From positions 186,001-250,000 of the forward strand of contig JABLUY010000009.1 of assembly GCA_013306675.1 (NCBI GenBank): a stretch of 64,000 nt of DNA, read 5' to 3'. Each line of letters begins with the position of its first letter. Position 1 is the stretch's first letter. Source of the DNA: Thraustochytrium sp. TN22 (lineage: Eukaryota > Sar > Bigyra > Thraustochytrida > Thraustochytriidae). This document shows positions 10,926 through 19,272 of the stretch, piece after piece. Position numbers and translations under genes: made by a program. Under the pieces are notes generated by a model. The model was not told the origin of the DNA. It ran no database searches and saw only the letters and a program-made list of their open reading frames with translations.

Positions 10926-11390
10926 ATGGCCAAGTGCTCGTGCCGCGTGGTGAGCGCGGATGGCGCCATCGTCGGCATGCTCAAGCTGGAGCAGGCCAGC
11001 GAGGCCGCGCCCACGACCCTGCAGGGCGAGGTGACCGGCCTGGCCCCGGGCAAGCACGGGCTGGCGGTGCTGGTGTCGGGCGACCTGGGCAACGCGCCCA
11101 CCTCGCTGGGCGAGCACTTCAACCCGCACGGCAAGAACCACGGCGCGCCCGACGCCGAGGAGCGCCATGTCGGCAGCCTCGGCAACGTCGAGGCCAACGC
11201 CGACGGTAAGGCCGTCATCAACGTCTCGGACAAGCTCGTCAAGCTCATCGGCCCACAATCGATCATCGGCCGCTCCATCGCCATCATGAGCCAGGAGGAT
11301 GACCTCGGCCTCGGCGGCCAGGAGCAGAGTCTCATCAACGGCAACGCTGGCCCGGCCATTGCCTACGGCGTCGTCGGCATCCAGTGCTAA
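10926..11390 (+). CDS. Cu/Zn-superoxide-dismutase-like protein lacking copper ligands
   Basis: The 154-residue product matches Cu/Zn SOD end to end, including HFNPHGKNHGAPDAEERHVG (64-83), GRSIAIMSQEDDLGLGG (115-131) and NGNAGP (138-143). In human SOD1 numbering, copper ligands His46, His48 and His120 are replaced by Ala47, Leu49 and Met121. The bridging His63 remains (His64). Zinc ligands His71 and His80 remain (His72, His81), but Asp83 is Ser84. The active-site Arg143 is Ala144. Cysteines 57 and 146, which form the structural disulfide, are Pro58 and Tyr147. The fold should persist, but dismutation as normally understood should not. The frame is intact with a strong Kozak context (AGCATGG), so it looks like a retained pseudo-enzyme and not a decayed gene. 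No transit or signal peptide is evident, so cytosolic. A copper-chaperone-like or scaffold role is possible but unproven. Confidence 0.9.
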   Translation: MAKCSCRVVSADGAIVGMLKLEQASEAAPTTLQGEVTGLAPGKHGLAVLVSGDLGNAPTSLGEHFNPHGKNHGAPDAEERHVGSLGNVEANADGKAVINVSDKLVKLIGPQSIIGRSIAIMSQEDDLGLGGQEQSLINGNAGPAIAYGVVGIQC

Positions 11391-12237
11391 CTTAACAAGT
11401 TCTGGGTGGTGGGTGGTCGTAGCGCTTTGGGCCAACTCTCGGAGCTTTCTGACTGCCACGACGACTAGATTCTCGAGCAGCCAGTCGCGCCTCTCCGCGC
11501 TGCGCTGTGCTGCGCTTCGATCGCGTCACTTCACTTCGCCCTACCTCGCTCGGCCGCCTGTATGTGGACCCGTGCTGTGGGCGTGTAGTGAGTGGCAGTG
11601 GGCAAGCTTAGAAAAAAAAGGCAAGAAGGGTGGAAAGAATGAACCCAGGAGTTCGGGGCTGATGTGGCGTGCTTTGGATCTCTCTTCTTTTCCCGGACGA
11701 CGCGACTCTCGCTAAAAGCTAGATTGACCTCGCCGCTTCACGGTTTCTGCCGCACTCTTCTCTCTTTGGACAGACTTTTACTCATGAGATAAGATGCGTT
11801 GACGAAGAAGAACACTCTTTTACACTGGTGGCTCCAAGTCTTTTTTGGAGAGGATCAGAAAGGAAGGACTTGCTTGCTTGCGTCAAAGGTCGATTGCTTC
11901 GCTTTTATCTTCGCCAGTGACTGCCCACTCTTTTACATCGGTGGCTCCAAAGTTTTTCGGGGGAGAGGATCAGAAAGGAAGGACTTGCTTGCTTGCGTCA
12001 AAGGTCGATTGCTTCGCTTCTATCTTCGCCAGTGACTGCCCACTGCAACTGCTCGTGATCTTGCTGTCCGTGGTCTGCGCCTAGGCTGGCAGGGTCCTCA
12101 CTCTGACACATGAACCGGTGCAATTTGTTGCATGCTTTCACAGGCTTTTACATGCTCCGAGTTGGTCCCTTTCGCATGCTTCAGCATGCGGTGTGTGCGT
12201 ACTACAACATACTTTATCTTTGGAAGGCTTGCCAAAA
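11391..12237. other. Convergent intergenic region between the SOD-like and DDX27 genes
   Basis: 847 bp, AT-richer than the flanking genes, between two converging transcription units, so probably 3' UTRs and terminators. Its main content is the 113/115-bp tandem duplication at 11813-12044. I found no gene. Confidence 0.6.
11813..12044 (+). repeat. Tandem duplication, two units of 113 and 115 bp
   Basis: Unit 1 begins at 11813 and unit 2 at 11926. Both start with CACTCTTTTACA and contain GAGGATCAGAAAGGAAGG and a GCTTGCTTGCGTCAAAGG stretch. Both end with CGCCAGTGACTGCC. They differ at only a few positions, so the duplication is young. It lies downstream of the SOD-like gene. Confidence 0.9.
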
Positions 12238-15200
12238 TTACCTGCGCTTGTGCTTGGCCTTGGACTTGAACTTGTTGGAGCCGAGCTTGCCGCCCTTGCG
12301 CAGGCCACCCTTGCTCATGTCAGCCTCCTTCCAAACCGGGGCGGCGGCCGCGTCCTTGCGCTTGTTCTTGCGCGCGCGAGCGTCGAGCATGTTGAGTGCC
12401 TCGCCCGGGCGCATCTCGGCGCTAAAGCCGGCAAGCTCGGGCGCACCGAAGCGGGCCTTCTTCTTGACGGCCTTGGGCTTGCGCTGGTCTTCGTCCTGCT
12501 GCTGCTGCTGCTGCTTGCGGCGCTTCTTGCGGGAGGCCTGCTTGGCGGCGTCGGCGTCCTCGTCGACCAGGGGCGCGGCGCCGCGCTGGTCGACCTTCTC
12601 GCGCACCTTGCGCTTGGAGGCGCGAGCCGCCGCGGCGGCCATGCCGTCCTCAGCGCGGAGCGTGCGCTCGAACTCCTCGGTGGGCGCGCCGCGCTTCTTC
12701 TTGGCAGCCGCGCCGCCGCGGCGCGGGATCTCCGGCTCCTCAGCGGCATCGGCGTCCATCTGCTCCTCGAGCTGGGCCATGCGCCGGCGCTTCGCGCGGG
12801 TGAGGCGGTGCGTCTTCTTCTCGTCCTTTTGCTTCTGCTTGAGGTCGGCCGCGGCCTCGGCGTCGCGCAGCGCCTGCTTCCGCGCGCGCGCGCGGCCAGC
12901 CGGGGTCTGGTCCTCCGCGTTGGCGTCCGCCTCGGCCATCTGCGCGCGCGCTGCCTCACGGATCATCTTCTTCTCCTGCTGCGACTGGAACCAGGTGCGC
13001 TTCGGCTTGGACATGATCTCCTCGCGGTGCTCGATGCGGCGCTGCGCGCGGTCCACCTCCTCCTCGGCCGTGCGCAGCTCGCGCTCCACGCGCTCCTGCC
13101 GCAGCACGTCCTCGATCTCCTCCTCGTAGTCCGCGATGCGCTCGCGCAGCGCATCCACCACCGGGTCCGGGATGCTGCGGCTCTTGACGTTCTGCTGCGA
13201 CCGCCGCAGCACCTCCTTGGTCAGCTTGCGCTGCCGCTCGCCGGTCAGCGTCACGGCGCGACCGCCGCGCCCCGCGCGCGCCGTGCGGCCCACGCGGTGC
13301 ACGTAAGTGGAGAGGTCGTTCGGCATCTCGTAGTTGATCACCACGTCCACACCCTTGATGTCCAGACCGCGCGACGCCACGTCCGTGCACAAGAGAAAGT
13401 CCACCTCACCGTCGCGGAACCGCTGCAGCGACTCCAGGCGCTGGCGCTGCGTCAGGTTGCCGTGCAGCTCGGCCGCGCGCAGCCCAAACAGCCCGAAGAG
13501 AATGCCGAACCGGTGCGTGCGCGACTTGGCGCGAAAGAACACGATCGTGCGCGACTTGAACGAGCGCGTCACCAGCGCCAGCAGCATCGCCTCGCGGTCG
13601 CCCTCGCGCTGCGGCTTGATGCGCACGAACTCCTGCACCAGTCGATTCGCCATGTCGTACAGGGGGTCGGTCTCCACGCGCACCGGCCGGTTCAGACTCA
13701 GCTCCGCCAGCTCGTTCACCGACGTCGTCATGGTCGCCGAAAACAGCAACGTCTGTCGGCTCTTGGGGCAAAAGTCCACAATCTGCATCACCTCGTCGCG
13801 GAAGCCTAGCTCCAGCAGCCGGTCTGCCTCGTCCAAAATCAGAATCTCCACGTCATCCAGGTCCACCGACTTGGAGTTGAGCACGTGGTCGATCAGACGG
13901 CCCGGCGTCGCCACCACTATGTCCGGCCGCGATCGCAGCTCCTGCGCCTGCGCCTCCATCGACAGACCGCCCACCACGGCCGTCGCCACCACGTCCGTGA
14001 ACTGCGCCAGCGCCTCCGCCATGCTCAGCACCTGCTGCGTCAGCTCGCGCGTCGGCGTGATGATGAGCACGCGCGTCGCCTTGATGCGCTTCGCGCGGTA
14101 CTGCAGCCGCTCCAGGACAGGCAGCAAGAATGCCGCCGTCTTGCCCGAGCCGGTCGCGGCGCTGCCGCAAATGTCGCGCCCCGCCATGGCGTACGGGATG
14201 GCGCGCGCCTGGATCGGCGTCGGCCGCTCGAACTGCAGCGCCTGCGTCGCGCGGATCAGCGGCCGCGACAGGTTCAGCTGCGCGAACGTCTCCACCGCCG
14301 CGGCCTGCACCTTGTTCTTCTTCGCCTCCTTCTCCAGCAGCTCCTGCTTCTGCCGCGTGCGCTGCCGCACCTTCTCCAGGGTCTCTGAGTTGGCGCCCAT
14401 CTCACGCGAGAAATCCTCCTGCGGCTCCTCCCCGTCGTCCTCATCCTCATCCTCGTCCTCGTCCTCGTCCTCCTCGGCTGCCTCGAGCGCGCGCGACCGC
14501 TTGCGCCGCACGTCCACCGCCACCTCATCCTCGTCCTCGTCCTCCTCGTCTTCCTCGTCGTCCTCGCCCTCGTCCTCGTCCTGCTTCTTGGACTTCCGGC
14601 CCTCGGCCTCAGCCGCGAGCTCCGCCTGGGCCTGCCGCATTGCGCGTGCCTTGAGCGCGTTCTGGATCTTCTCGTCCAGCGAAGTGGCCGCGCGCTGACC
14701 GGCGCCCTCCAGGTCGCGGATGCGTTCAATCGCGTCCTTAAAGTCCCACGACTCGGGCGCCGCCGCCGGGCCCTCGTCGTCCGATTCCTCGTCCTCCGAT
14801 TCGGACGCCAGCCCATCCAGCAGGATGCCGCCGCGCAGCTGCGGCGCCGCCTCCTCGCCACCCGCGCCGGGCTTCTTCTGGCGCTCCGCCTCGGCCTCGG
14901 CCTCAGCGCGGGCGAGCTCGCGCCGCGACTGCTTCGGGGTTGCCGCCTTTTTGGCGGCGGCGGCGGCAGCGGCGGCGGCCTCCTTCGCCTTGGCCGCGGC
15001 CCTGCGCGCGGCCTCCTCCTCGCGGATCTTCTCGCGCGCTGACAAGGGCACGGCGCCGTTCTCGCCCTTCTTCATGACCAGCGACGCCATGCCCTGCGGC
15101 AGCCGCCGCTGCGTGCCGTTCGTCTTGAGTTCGGTCTTCTCCTCGCCCTCGCCCTCCTCCTCCTCCTCCTCGCCGTGCTGCTGCTCCTCGTCCGGCTGCG

Positions 15201-15339
15201 CCTTCTTGGCCTTGGCCTTGCCCGCCTTGGCGCGGCTGGTGGCCGGGACCTCCTCCTGCAGCTCCATCTCCGCCTCCGAGGCGGCGCCCTCGTCGTCGCT
15301 CTCGATCGTCATCACGAAGCCCGCCACCGCGCGAACCAT
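12238..15339 (-). CDS. DDX27: DEAD-box ATP-dependent RNA helicase, Drs1/DDX27 type
   Basis: Drs1/DDX27 is a nucleolar RNA helicase needed for 60S ribosomal subunit maturation. The 1,033-residue product has an acidic, low-complexity N-terminus. The helicase core (about 365-730) has the Q motif (PTPIQARAIP), Walker A ATGSGKT, PTRELTQQ, TPGRLIDH, DEAD (ILDEADRLL), SAT, and C-terminal motifs TDVASRGLDI and HRVGRTARAGRGG. The tail is Lys/Arg/Glu-rich and coiled. Core spacing and the phrase EADRLLELGF are those of Drs1/DDX27. The frame is open to 15438 but starts there with GTG. The ATG at 15339 sits in a perfect Kozak context (CACCATGG) and is the likely start. Shared function with UTP6 and ESF1 nearby is notable but may be chance. 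Confidence 0.95.
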   Translation of the reverse strand: MVRAVAGFVMTIESDDEGAASEAEMELQEEVPATSRAKAGKAKAKKAQPDEEQQHGEEEEEEGEGEEKTELKTNGTQRRLPQGMASLVMKKGENGAVPLSAREKIREEEAARRAAAKAKEAAAAAAAAAKKAATPKQSRRELARAEAEAEAERQKKPGAGGEEAAPQLRGGILLDGLASESEDEESDDEGPAAAPESWDFKDAIERIRDLEGAGQRAATSLDEKIQNALKARAMRQAQAELAAEAEGRKSKKQDEDEGEDDEEDEEDEDEDEVAVDVRRKRSRALEAAEEDEDEDEDEDEDDGEEPQEDFSREMGANSETLEKVRQRTRQKQELLEKEAKKNKVQAAAVETFAQLNLSRPLIRATQALQFERPTPIQARAIPYAMAGRDICGSAATGSGKTAAFLLPVLERLQYRAKRIKATRVLIITPTRELTQQVLSMAEALAQFTDVVATAVVGGLSMEAQAQELRSRPDIVVATPGRLIDHVLNSKSVDLDDVEILILDEADRLLELGFRDEVMQIVDFCPKSRQTLLFSATMTTSVNELAELSLNRPVRVETDPLYDMANRLVQEFVRIKPQREGDREAMLLALVTRSFKSRTIVFFRAKSRTHRFGILFGLFGLRAAELHGNLTQRQRLESLQRFRDGEVDFLLCTDVASRGLDIKGVDVVINYEMPNDLSTYVHRVGRTARAGRGGRAVTLTGERQRKLTKEVLRRSQQNVKSRSIPDPVVDALRERIADYEEEIEDVLRQERVERELRTAEEEVDRAQRRIEHREEIMSKPKRTWFQSQQEKKMIREAARAQMAEADANAEDQTPAGRARARKQALRDAEAAADLKQKQKDEKKTHRLTRAKRRRMAQLEEQMDADAAEEPEIPRRGGAAAKKKRGAPTEEFERTLRAEDGMAAAAARASKRKVREKVDQRGAAPLVDEDADAAKQASRKKRRKQQQQQQDEDQRKPKAVKKKARFGAPELAGFSAEMRPGEALNMLDARARKNKRKDAAAAPVWKEADMSKGGLRKGGKLGSNKFKSKAKHKRR

Positions 15340-15695
15340 GGTGCCGCCCCTCGCGCGCCGCGCACCGCCTCCCCGCCGCTGCGCGCGCGGACGGACTCTG
15401 CGCGCCTCTGCGCGCGCGCTTCGACTGGTCCTCGCCACCAGCCAGCCGCCGCCGCCTTCCCCGCGTTACCGCGCCGGCCGCGCCCGTAGGGAAAAACAGC
15501 ATGACGGTCAGTCGCACAGGCACATCAGGCACCGTCACGGTGCCAGTGAGAGCAGCAGCCGGCACCGCCGGGCGCCGCGTAACTGACGGTGAGGCCAGGC
15601 GAACCGCCTCTGCCTGTCTGGCTGAGATACGGCAGGCGCCGCAAACGGTGGATACGGAAGGATGAGATGATTTAGCATTTTGCTCGCTTCACTCT
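15340..15695. promoter_or_regulatory. Intergenic region upstream of DDX27
   Basis: This 356-bp region lies between the DDX27 start and the end of the RNA-repair gene, both on the minus strand. It holds TGCCAGTG at 15541-15548, a recurrent intergenic octamer in this window, and on the minus strand CTGGTGGCGAGG (about 15431-15443), a loose match to the motif shared by UTP6 and ESF1. No gene is seen. Confidence 0.55.
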
Positions 15696-18600
15696 TCAGG
15701 CCACTTGTACGTCCACGGAGGTCGACTCCGGGAGCGCGAGGTGCGCGAGCTCGGCGCGGAGCGTGGACGCTGCCATAGCGTGCGGCAGCGTGAGGCGGAT
15801 ATGCGCGTAGAATCGGTCGGACCAGGCGTTGAAGCGGAGGCCGCCGTCGCCCTCTGCGTGCACGGCGCCGTGGGTGTCCACCAGAGCGCGCAGGACGCGG
15901 GGAAAGCCGGCCTCGAGCTGGAGAGCCGCCTTCCACGGCCGCTTGGTCTCTACGGTGACGATCACGTCAATGCCCGCAGGCGTAGGCAGCGACTCCCCAC
16001 AGAAAGCAGCGCGCAAACGCGGCAGGTACATGAGGTGGCACTCCGCGAAGGAAGGCTCGTACAGCCCGACCAGAATCGAGCGCCACTCCTCCACCGGCAA
16101 TGAACGACCCACATACGCGCAGAAGCTGTCAAAGAGCGCGTCATCTGAGCGCGCTTCGCTTCGATCGTCCTCCAGGAATCGTGTCGCGAGAATGGCGAGC
16201 TGGAAGGTACGGATCATCTGCAGATGGCGGCCACGCAAACCGCGCTCGCAAAGCAGCGCGTCGGAACGGTCCACGAGAAGCCGCAGCCGGTGCTTGCCGC
16301 TCGGAACACGTGCGACACGCGAAAGGAGCTGCGCCCCGAACTGCGGTCCCTCCAGACTGCGGCGGCCCTCCGCGGTCGTGCAGGCGTCCAGCAGCGCCTC
16401 TACGCATTCCGCCCGGTCGCTGTCCTCTTCCGCGGCCGCGCAGAGCCTGCGCAGCGCGCCCAAGCGAACCTCCGCCAACACGATATCTAGGTCGACGCAC
16501 ACGCGCGATGCCTGGTGTTCCAGATGCAGCGCAATGCGAGGGCACTTGGAGCGCCGCGCAAGATGCGAGTCCACGATGCACACATCACCGGTGTCGGCGC
16601 CGCGCATGGTAAAGAGAGTACCGCGGCGCACTCGATCGTACAGCTGCTGCAACACATCTACAGGCGTCTCCGGGTGCACAAGGCAGACGTCCATATCCAT
16701 GCTCAAGCGCCCGTAGATGGAGGAACCAAAGCGCAACGCGAACCTGTCCGGGTCGCACGAGGCGAGTTCAGGGGTGTGCCTTGCCACAATGTCGTGCAGC
16801 TCGCCGCAGACCCAGGCAAGGGCAGCTTGCTTGAGCGAATGCCTGATGGTATCGGCGCGGCCAGTCCTGCGCGCCTGCTCGCGGAGCTTGTTCGCGTCGA
16901 CCAGGCGAAAGTCAATTGCTTGCGTCCGCATCGACTGCTCCACCGCGTGCAACGCCTTCTGATCGTCCTCGTAGTAGGTCACGGAGGCGAAGCCGAGATC
17001 CGCAAGCTCGGAAACTGCGGTCTGCTTGAAGGGCGCCGTAAACCGGAACGAAACGGGCTTCATGAGAATCGCATCCGGGGCAAGGCCATGCTCCGCGAGC
17101 AGGTCGCCCACCGGCTCCCGGAGGGTCGCCTTGCGGCCAGTGAGGACCACGACGCATGCCTCGGGCGCGAGGGCGCGGAGGCGCGGCATGGCCGGGCCGT
17201 CGTCGACCTCGCCGCGAAGTGACAGCGGCATGGAGACGAAGTAGCCAGGCGCCAGGCGCCACGAGACGGGCGGGTACGGTGTGTCGAGGAGCGTGCGGTC
17301 CATGTCAAAGACATGCAGGTCGCGAGGCCGCGGAAGCGGACCCGCGGCACGCAGCGCGAACCAGCGAGCCAATGGGTCACTCTCGAAGTCTAGCGCGAGC
17401 TGGGCAACAGAGAGCGCCTCGGAGAGGGTCTGCCCGCTCAGAAGCGCCTCCTCAAACCAGCGTCGCCGCCCGCGGCAGGGCTCCCACACGTCGACCTGGA
17501 GGCCATGAGCCTTGGCCTGCTGCGCCGCGCGCGCGTACTCCCAGACGTGGGGGAACGCCTCGGCCAGCACCACGGTCGTGATCTCGTCCCGGCCCAGAGC
17601 GTCGAGAAAGTCCTCCGTCGAGCAGCAACGCGCGGTGAAGGGCGCGTCGCCGACGTCCTCGAGGATCAAATCCTTGCTTTGCGAAGATGGCCCGCGGACA
17701 ATGACAAGTCTGCGGCCACTCGCATGAGAAGAGGAGGCCTTCGCGGTGCGCAGCGTTCGCATCGCGTCCATGTGAGCTTTCTCCCATGCGACCGTGTCCA
17801 CCTGGTCATCGAGACGGGCTGTCCACGACGGGACGTTGCGCGCAGTCGACGCAAGGCACGCGTAAAGCGTCTGAGAAGCCGAGGGCGGCTGCATGCGCGC
17901 GAGGTGGAGCGCGCGCACCTGAAAGCGGCCTAGGCTTGCGTCTCGGAACGCGAAGCGCACCGCTTCGGGGAAGACGACGCCGCTGCGGCTCATGGCGCGC
18001 GACACCTTGGAGATGGTCATGTGCGGGACGAACTCGTGCAGGTCCTGTCCCTTCCAGACGCCGACGCCCAGCTTTTCAATCATGTGATTGCGCAGCATCT
18101 CGTGCAGGTGCACGCAGGCGGCGTAAGAACCGTCACGATCGTCTAGGCATCCATAGAGGACGCGGCGGCCGGTGAAGTAGTCGACTCCACGCACGTGCAG
18201 CGGCCGGTCGGCGCTGATGGCGGCACCAAGGTCGAAGGACTCGAGCGCCGCTTCCGCGGCCTCGACCTCGCGATCGCTCCGCAGACGCAGCGTCAACAGC
18301 GTAACATGCAAACAGGTCAGCTTGAGGGCGCCCTCAAAGACGTCGCCGTCGCGCTGCTGGATCTCCTCGACGCATTTCACGATCCGTGGCGTTAGCACGC
18401 GCGCGAAGACGAAGTAATTCGGCCGGTCTGCGTTGTCGCGCGAGGTCCGCTCCGTGTCCTGCGCGGGGTCGGCCTGTACGGCCTCGCGAGGTGGACTGTC
18501 CTCGATCACCGCCTCAATCCTGTTGCCGTTGCCTCTGGGGAAGCTGCCAAAGATGTCGTCCACGCGGCTATCTGCGCGCCTGTCCCACACGATACGGGCG

Positions 18601-18818
18601 CCGCCGTCGCGCGAGAAGTACTTGAAATACAGGATCCTGGTCTGCGGGATCGCTGTCGCGGTGTGACTGAGCGCGGCGAAGTCATCCTGAAAGTTGAAGC
18701 TCGTGAAGGCCTTCTCCACGACACCAGCAAAGCGGTCTAGGTACCCCACCGCGAAGGCCTCGGCCGGCAGGCTCTCGTCCCAGAGGAGCCTGTGCACGAC
18801 GTCAAGTGCGGGCCGCAT
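15696..18818 (-). CDS. Multi-domain RNA-repair protein (MJ1316, 2H, kinase-like, HAD, NTase)
   Basis: This 1,040-residue polypeptide strings together RNA-end-processing domains. (1) Residues 2-90 match the MJ1316/DUF504 RNA cyclic-end recognition domain, with VVHRLLWDESLP, VGYLDRF, TRILYFKYF and IVWDRR. (2) Residues 133-325 are a 2H phosphoesterase (AKAP7/LENG9 type) with both HxT motifs, HVT 171-173 and HMT 266-268. (3) Residues 369-450 resemble the PNK-like P-loop kinase of N4BP2 (LVIVRG at the start, VWEYARAAQQAKAHG later), but the Walker A is degenerate (GPSSQSKD), so it is probably not a kinase. (4) Residues 501-640 are a HAD phosphatase: DMDRT (Asp505, Asp507), LTGRK, Lys587, EDD 617-619. 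(5) Residues 695-790 are a Pol-beta-type nucleotidyltransferase: GSSIYGRLSMDMD (Asp708, Asp710) with VDLDI as third acid. The C-terminal 250 residues are unassigned. The frame extends ten codons upstream to a GTG. The ATG at 18818 is the first. Confidence 0.87.
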   Translation of the reverse strand: MRPALDVVHRLLWDESLPAEAFAVGYLDRFAGVVEKAFTSFNFQDDFAALSHTATAIPQTRILYFKYFSRDGGARIVWDRRADSRVDDIFGSFPRGNGNRIEAVIEDSPPREAVQADPAQDTERTSRDNADRPNYFVFARVLTPRIVKCVEEIQQRDGDVFEGALKLTCLHVTLLTLRLRSDREVEAAEAALESFDLGAAISADRPLHVRGVDYFTGRRVLYGCLDDRDGSYAACVHLHEMLRNHMIEKLGVGVWKGQDLHEFVPHMTISKVSRAMSRSGVVFPEAVRFAFRDASLGRFQVRALHLARMQPPSASQTLYACLASTARNVPSWTARLDDQVDTVAWEKAHMDAMRTLRTAKASSSHASGRRLVIVRGPSSQSKDLILEDVGDAPFTARCCSTEDFLDALGRDEITTVVLAEAFPHVWEYARAAQQAKAHGLQVDVWEPCRGRRRWFEEALLSGQTLSEALSVAQLALDFESDPLARWFALRAAGPLPRPRDLHVFDMDRTLLDTPYPPVSWRLAPGYFVSMPLSLRGEVDDGPAMPRLRALAPEACVVVLTGRKATLREPVGDLLAEHGLAPDAILMKPVSFRFTAPFKQTAVSELADLGFASVTYYEDDQKALHAVEQSMRTQAIDFRLVDANKLREQARRTGRADTIRHSLKQAALAWVCGELHDIVARHTPELASCDPDRFALRFGSSIYGRLSMDMDVCLVHPETPVDVLQQLYDRVRRGTLFTMRGADTGDVCIVDSHLARRSKCPRIALHLEHQASRVCVDLDIVLAEVRLGALRRLCAAAEEDSDRAECVEALLDACTTAEGRRSLEGPQFGAQLLSRVARVPSGKHRLRLLVDRSDALLCERGLRGRHLQMIRTFQLAILATRFLEDDRSEARSDDALFDSFCAYVGRSLPVEEWRSILVGLYEPSFAECHLMYLPRLRAAFCGESLPTPAGIDVIVTVETKRPWKAALQLEAGFPRVLRALVDTHGAVHAEGDGGLRFNAWSDRFYAHIRLTLPHAMAASTLRAELAHLALPESTSVDVQVA

Positions 18819-19272
18819 GCTGCCGTGCTGTGCTACGCTAGTCACCACGCTACCACCTTAAAGATCTCGATGGCCGTCTGCTGCTGTGGAAACGACGCAT
18901 CCAATTCGATTCTTCAGATGTGCCGCTGGATCGCTTCTGGAACAAATCCGGAACGTGCGTGCCGGCGATGGATGGCTCATGACTTCTCCGGTGTATGCAT
19001 TCACAGCAGTGCCAGGCGGCAGTCAAAGGGACGAAGCGTGTCAGGGTTGAAGGGGTGGTGGTACTCGTACCACCTGGGCACCTGTTTTTCATTTTAGGCT
19101 AGTAGGTCACATCTCAGGCTGACTCATCTGATGAACCAGAGCCAACACCACCACACGTGTCGGCCTGCCGGTGCGGCGGAGGCTCAGAGAGTAAAGTCAA
19201 CAGTCATCATGGTTCTTAACAGCGCCGCGGCTGCGACGCCGGCCACGGCGGACCTGATGGTCCTGCTCCCAT
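18819..19272. promoter_or_regulatory. Intergenic region upstream of the RNA-repair gene
   Basis: 454 bp between two minus-strand genes, visibly AT-richer than the coding DNA around it. It should contain the 3' end of the IQ/ankyrin transcript and the promoter of the RNA-repair gene. No gene or repeat of note. Confidence 0.5.

Noticed and set aside
8962-10953. A 663-codon plus-strand frame across the WD40 gene and the SOD-like promoter.
   Set aside because: Antisense to the WD40 repeats, then reads GCAGC repeats as Ala/Gln/Arg. No domain, and it overlaps the SOD-like start out of frame.
12118-13809. A long plus-strand frame opposite DDX27.
   Set aside because: It shadows a fully recognisable helicase on the minus strand and has only Leu/Arg/His-rich composition.
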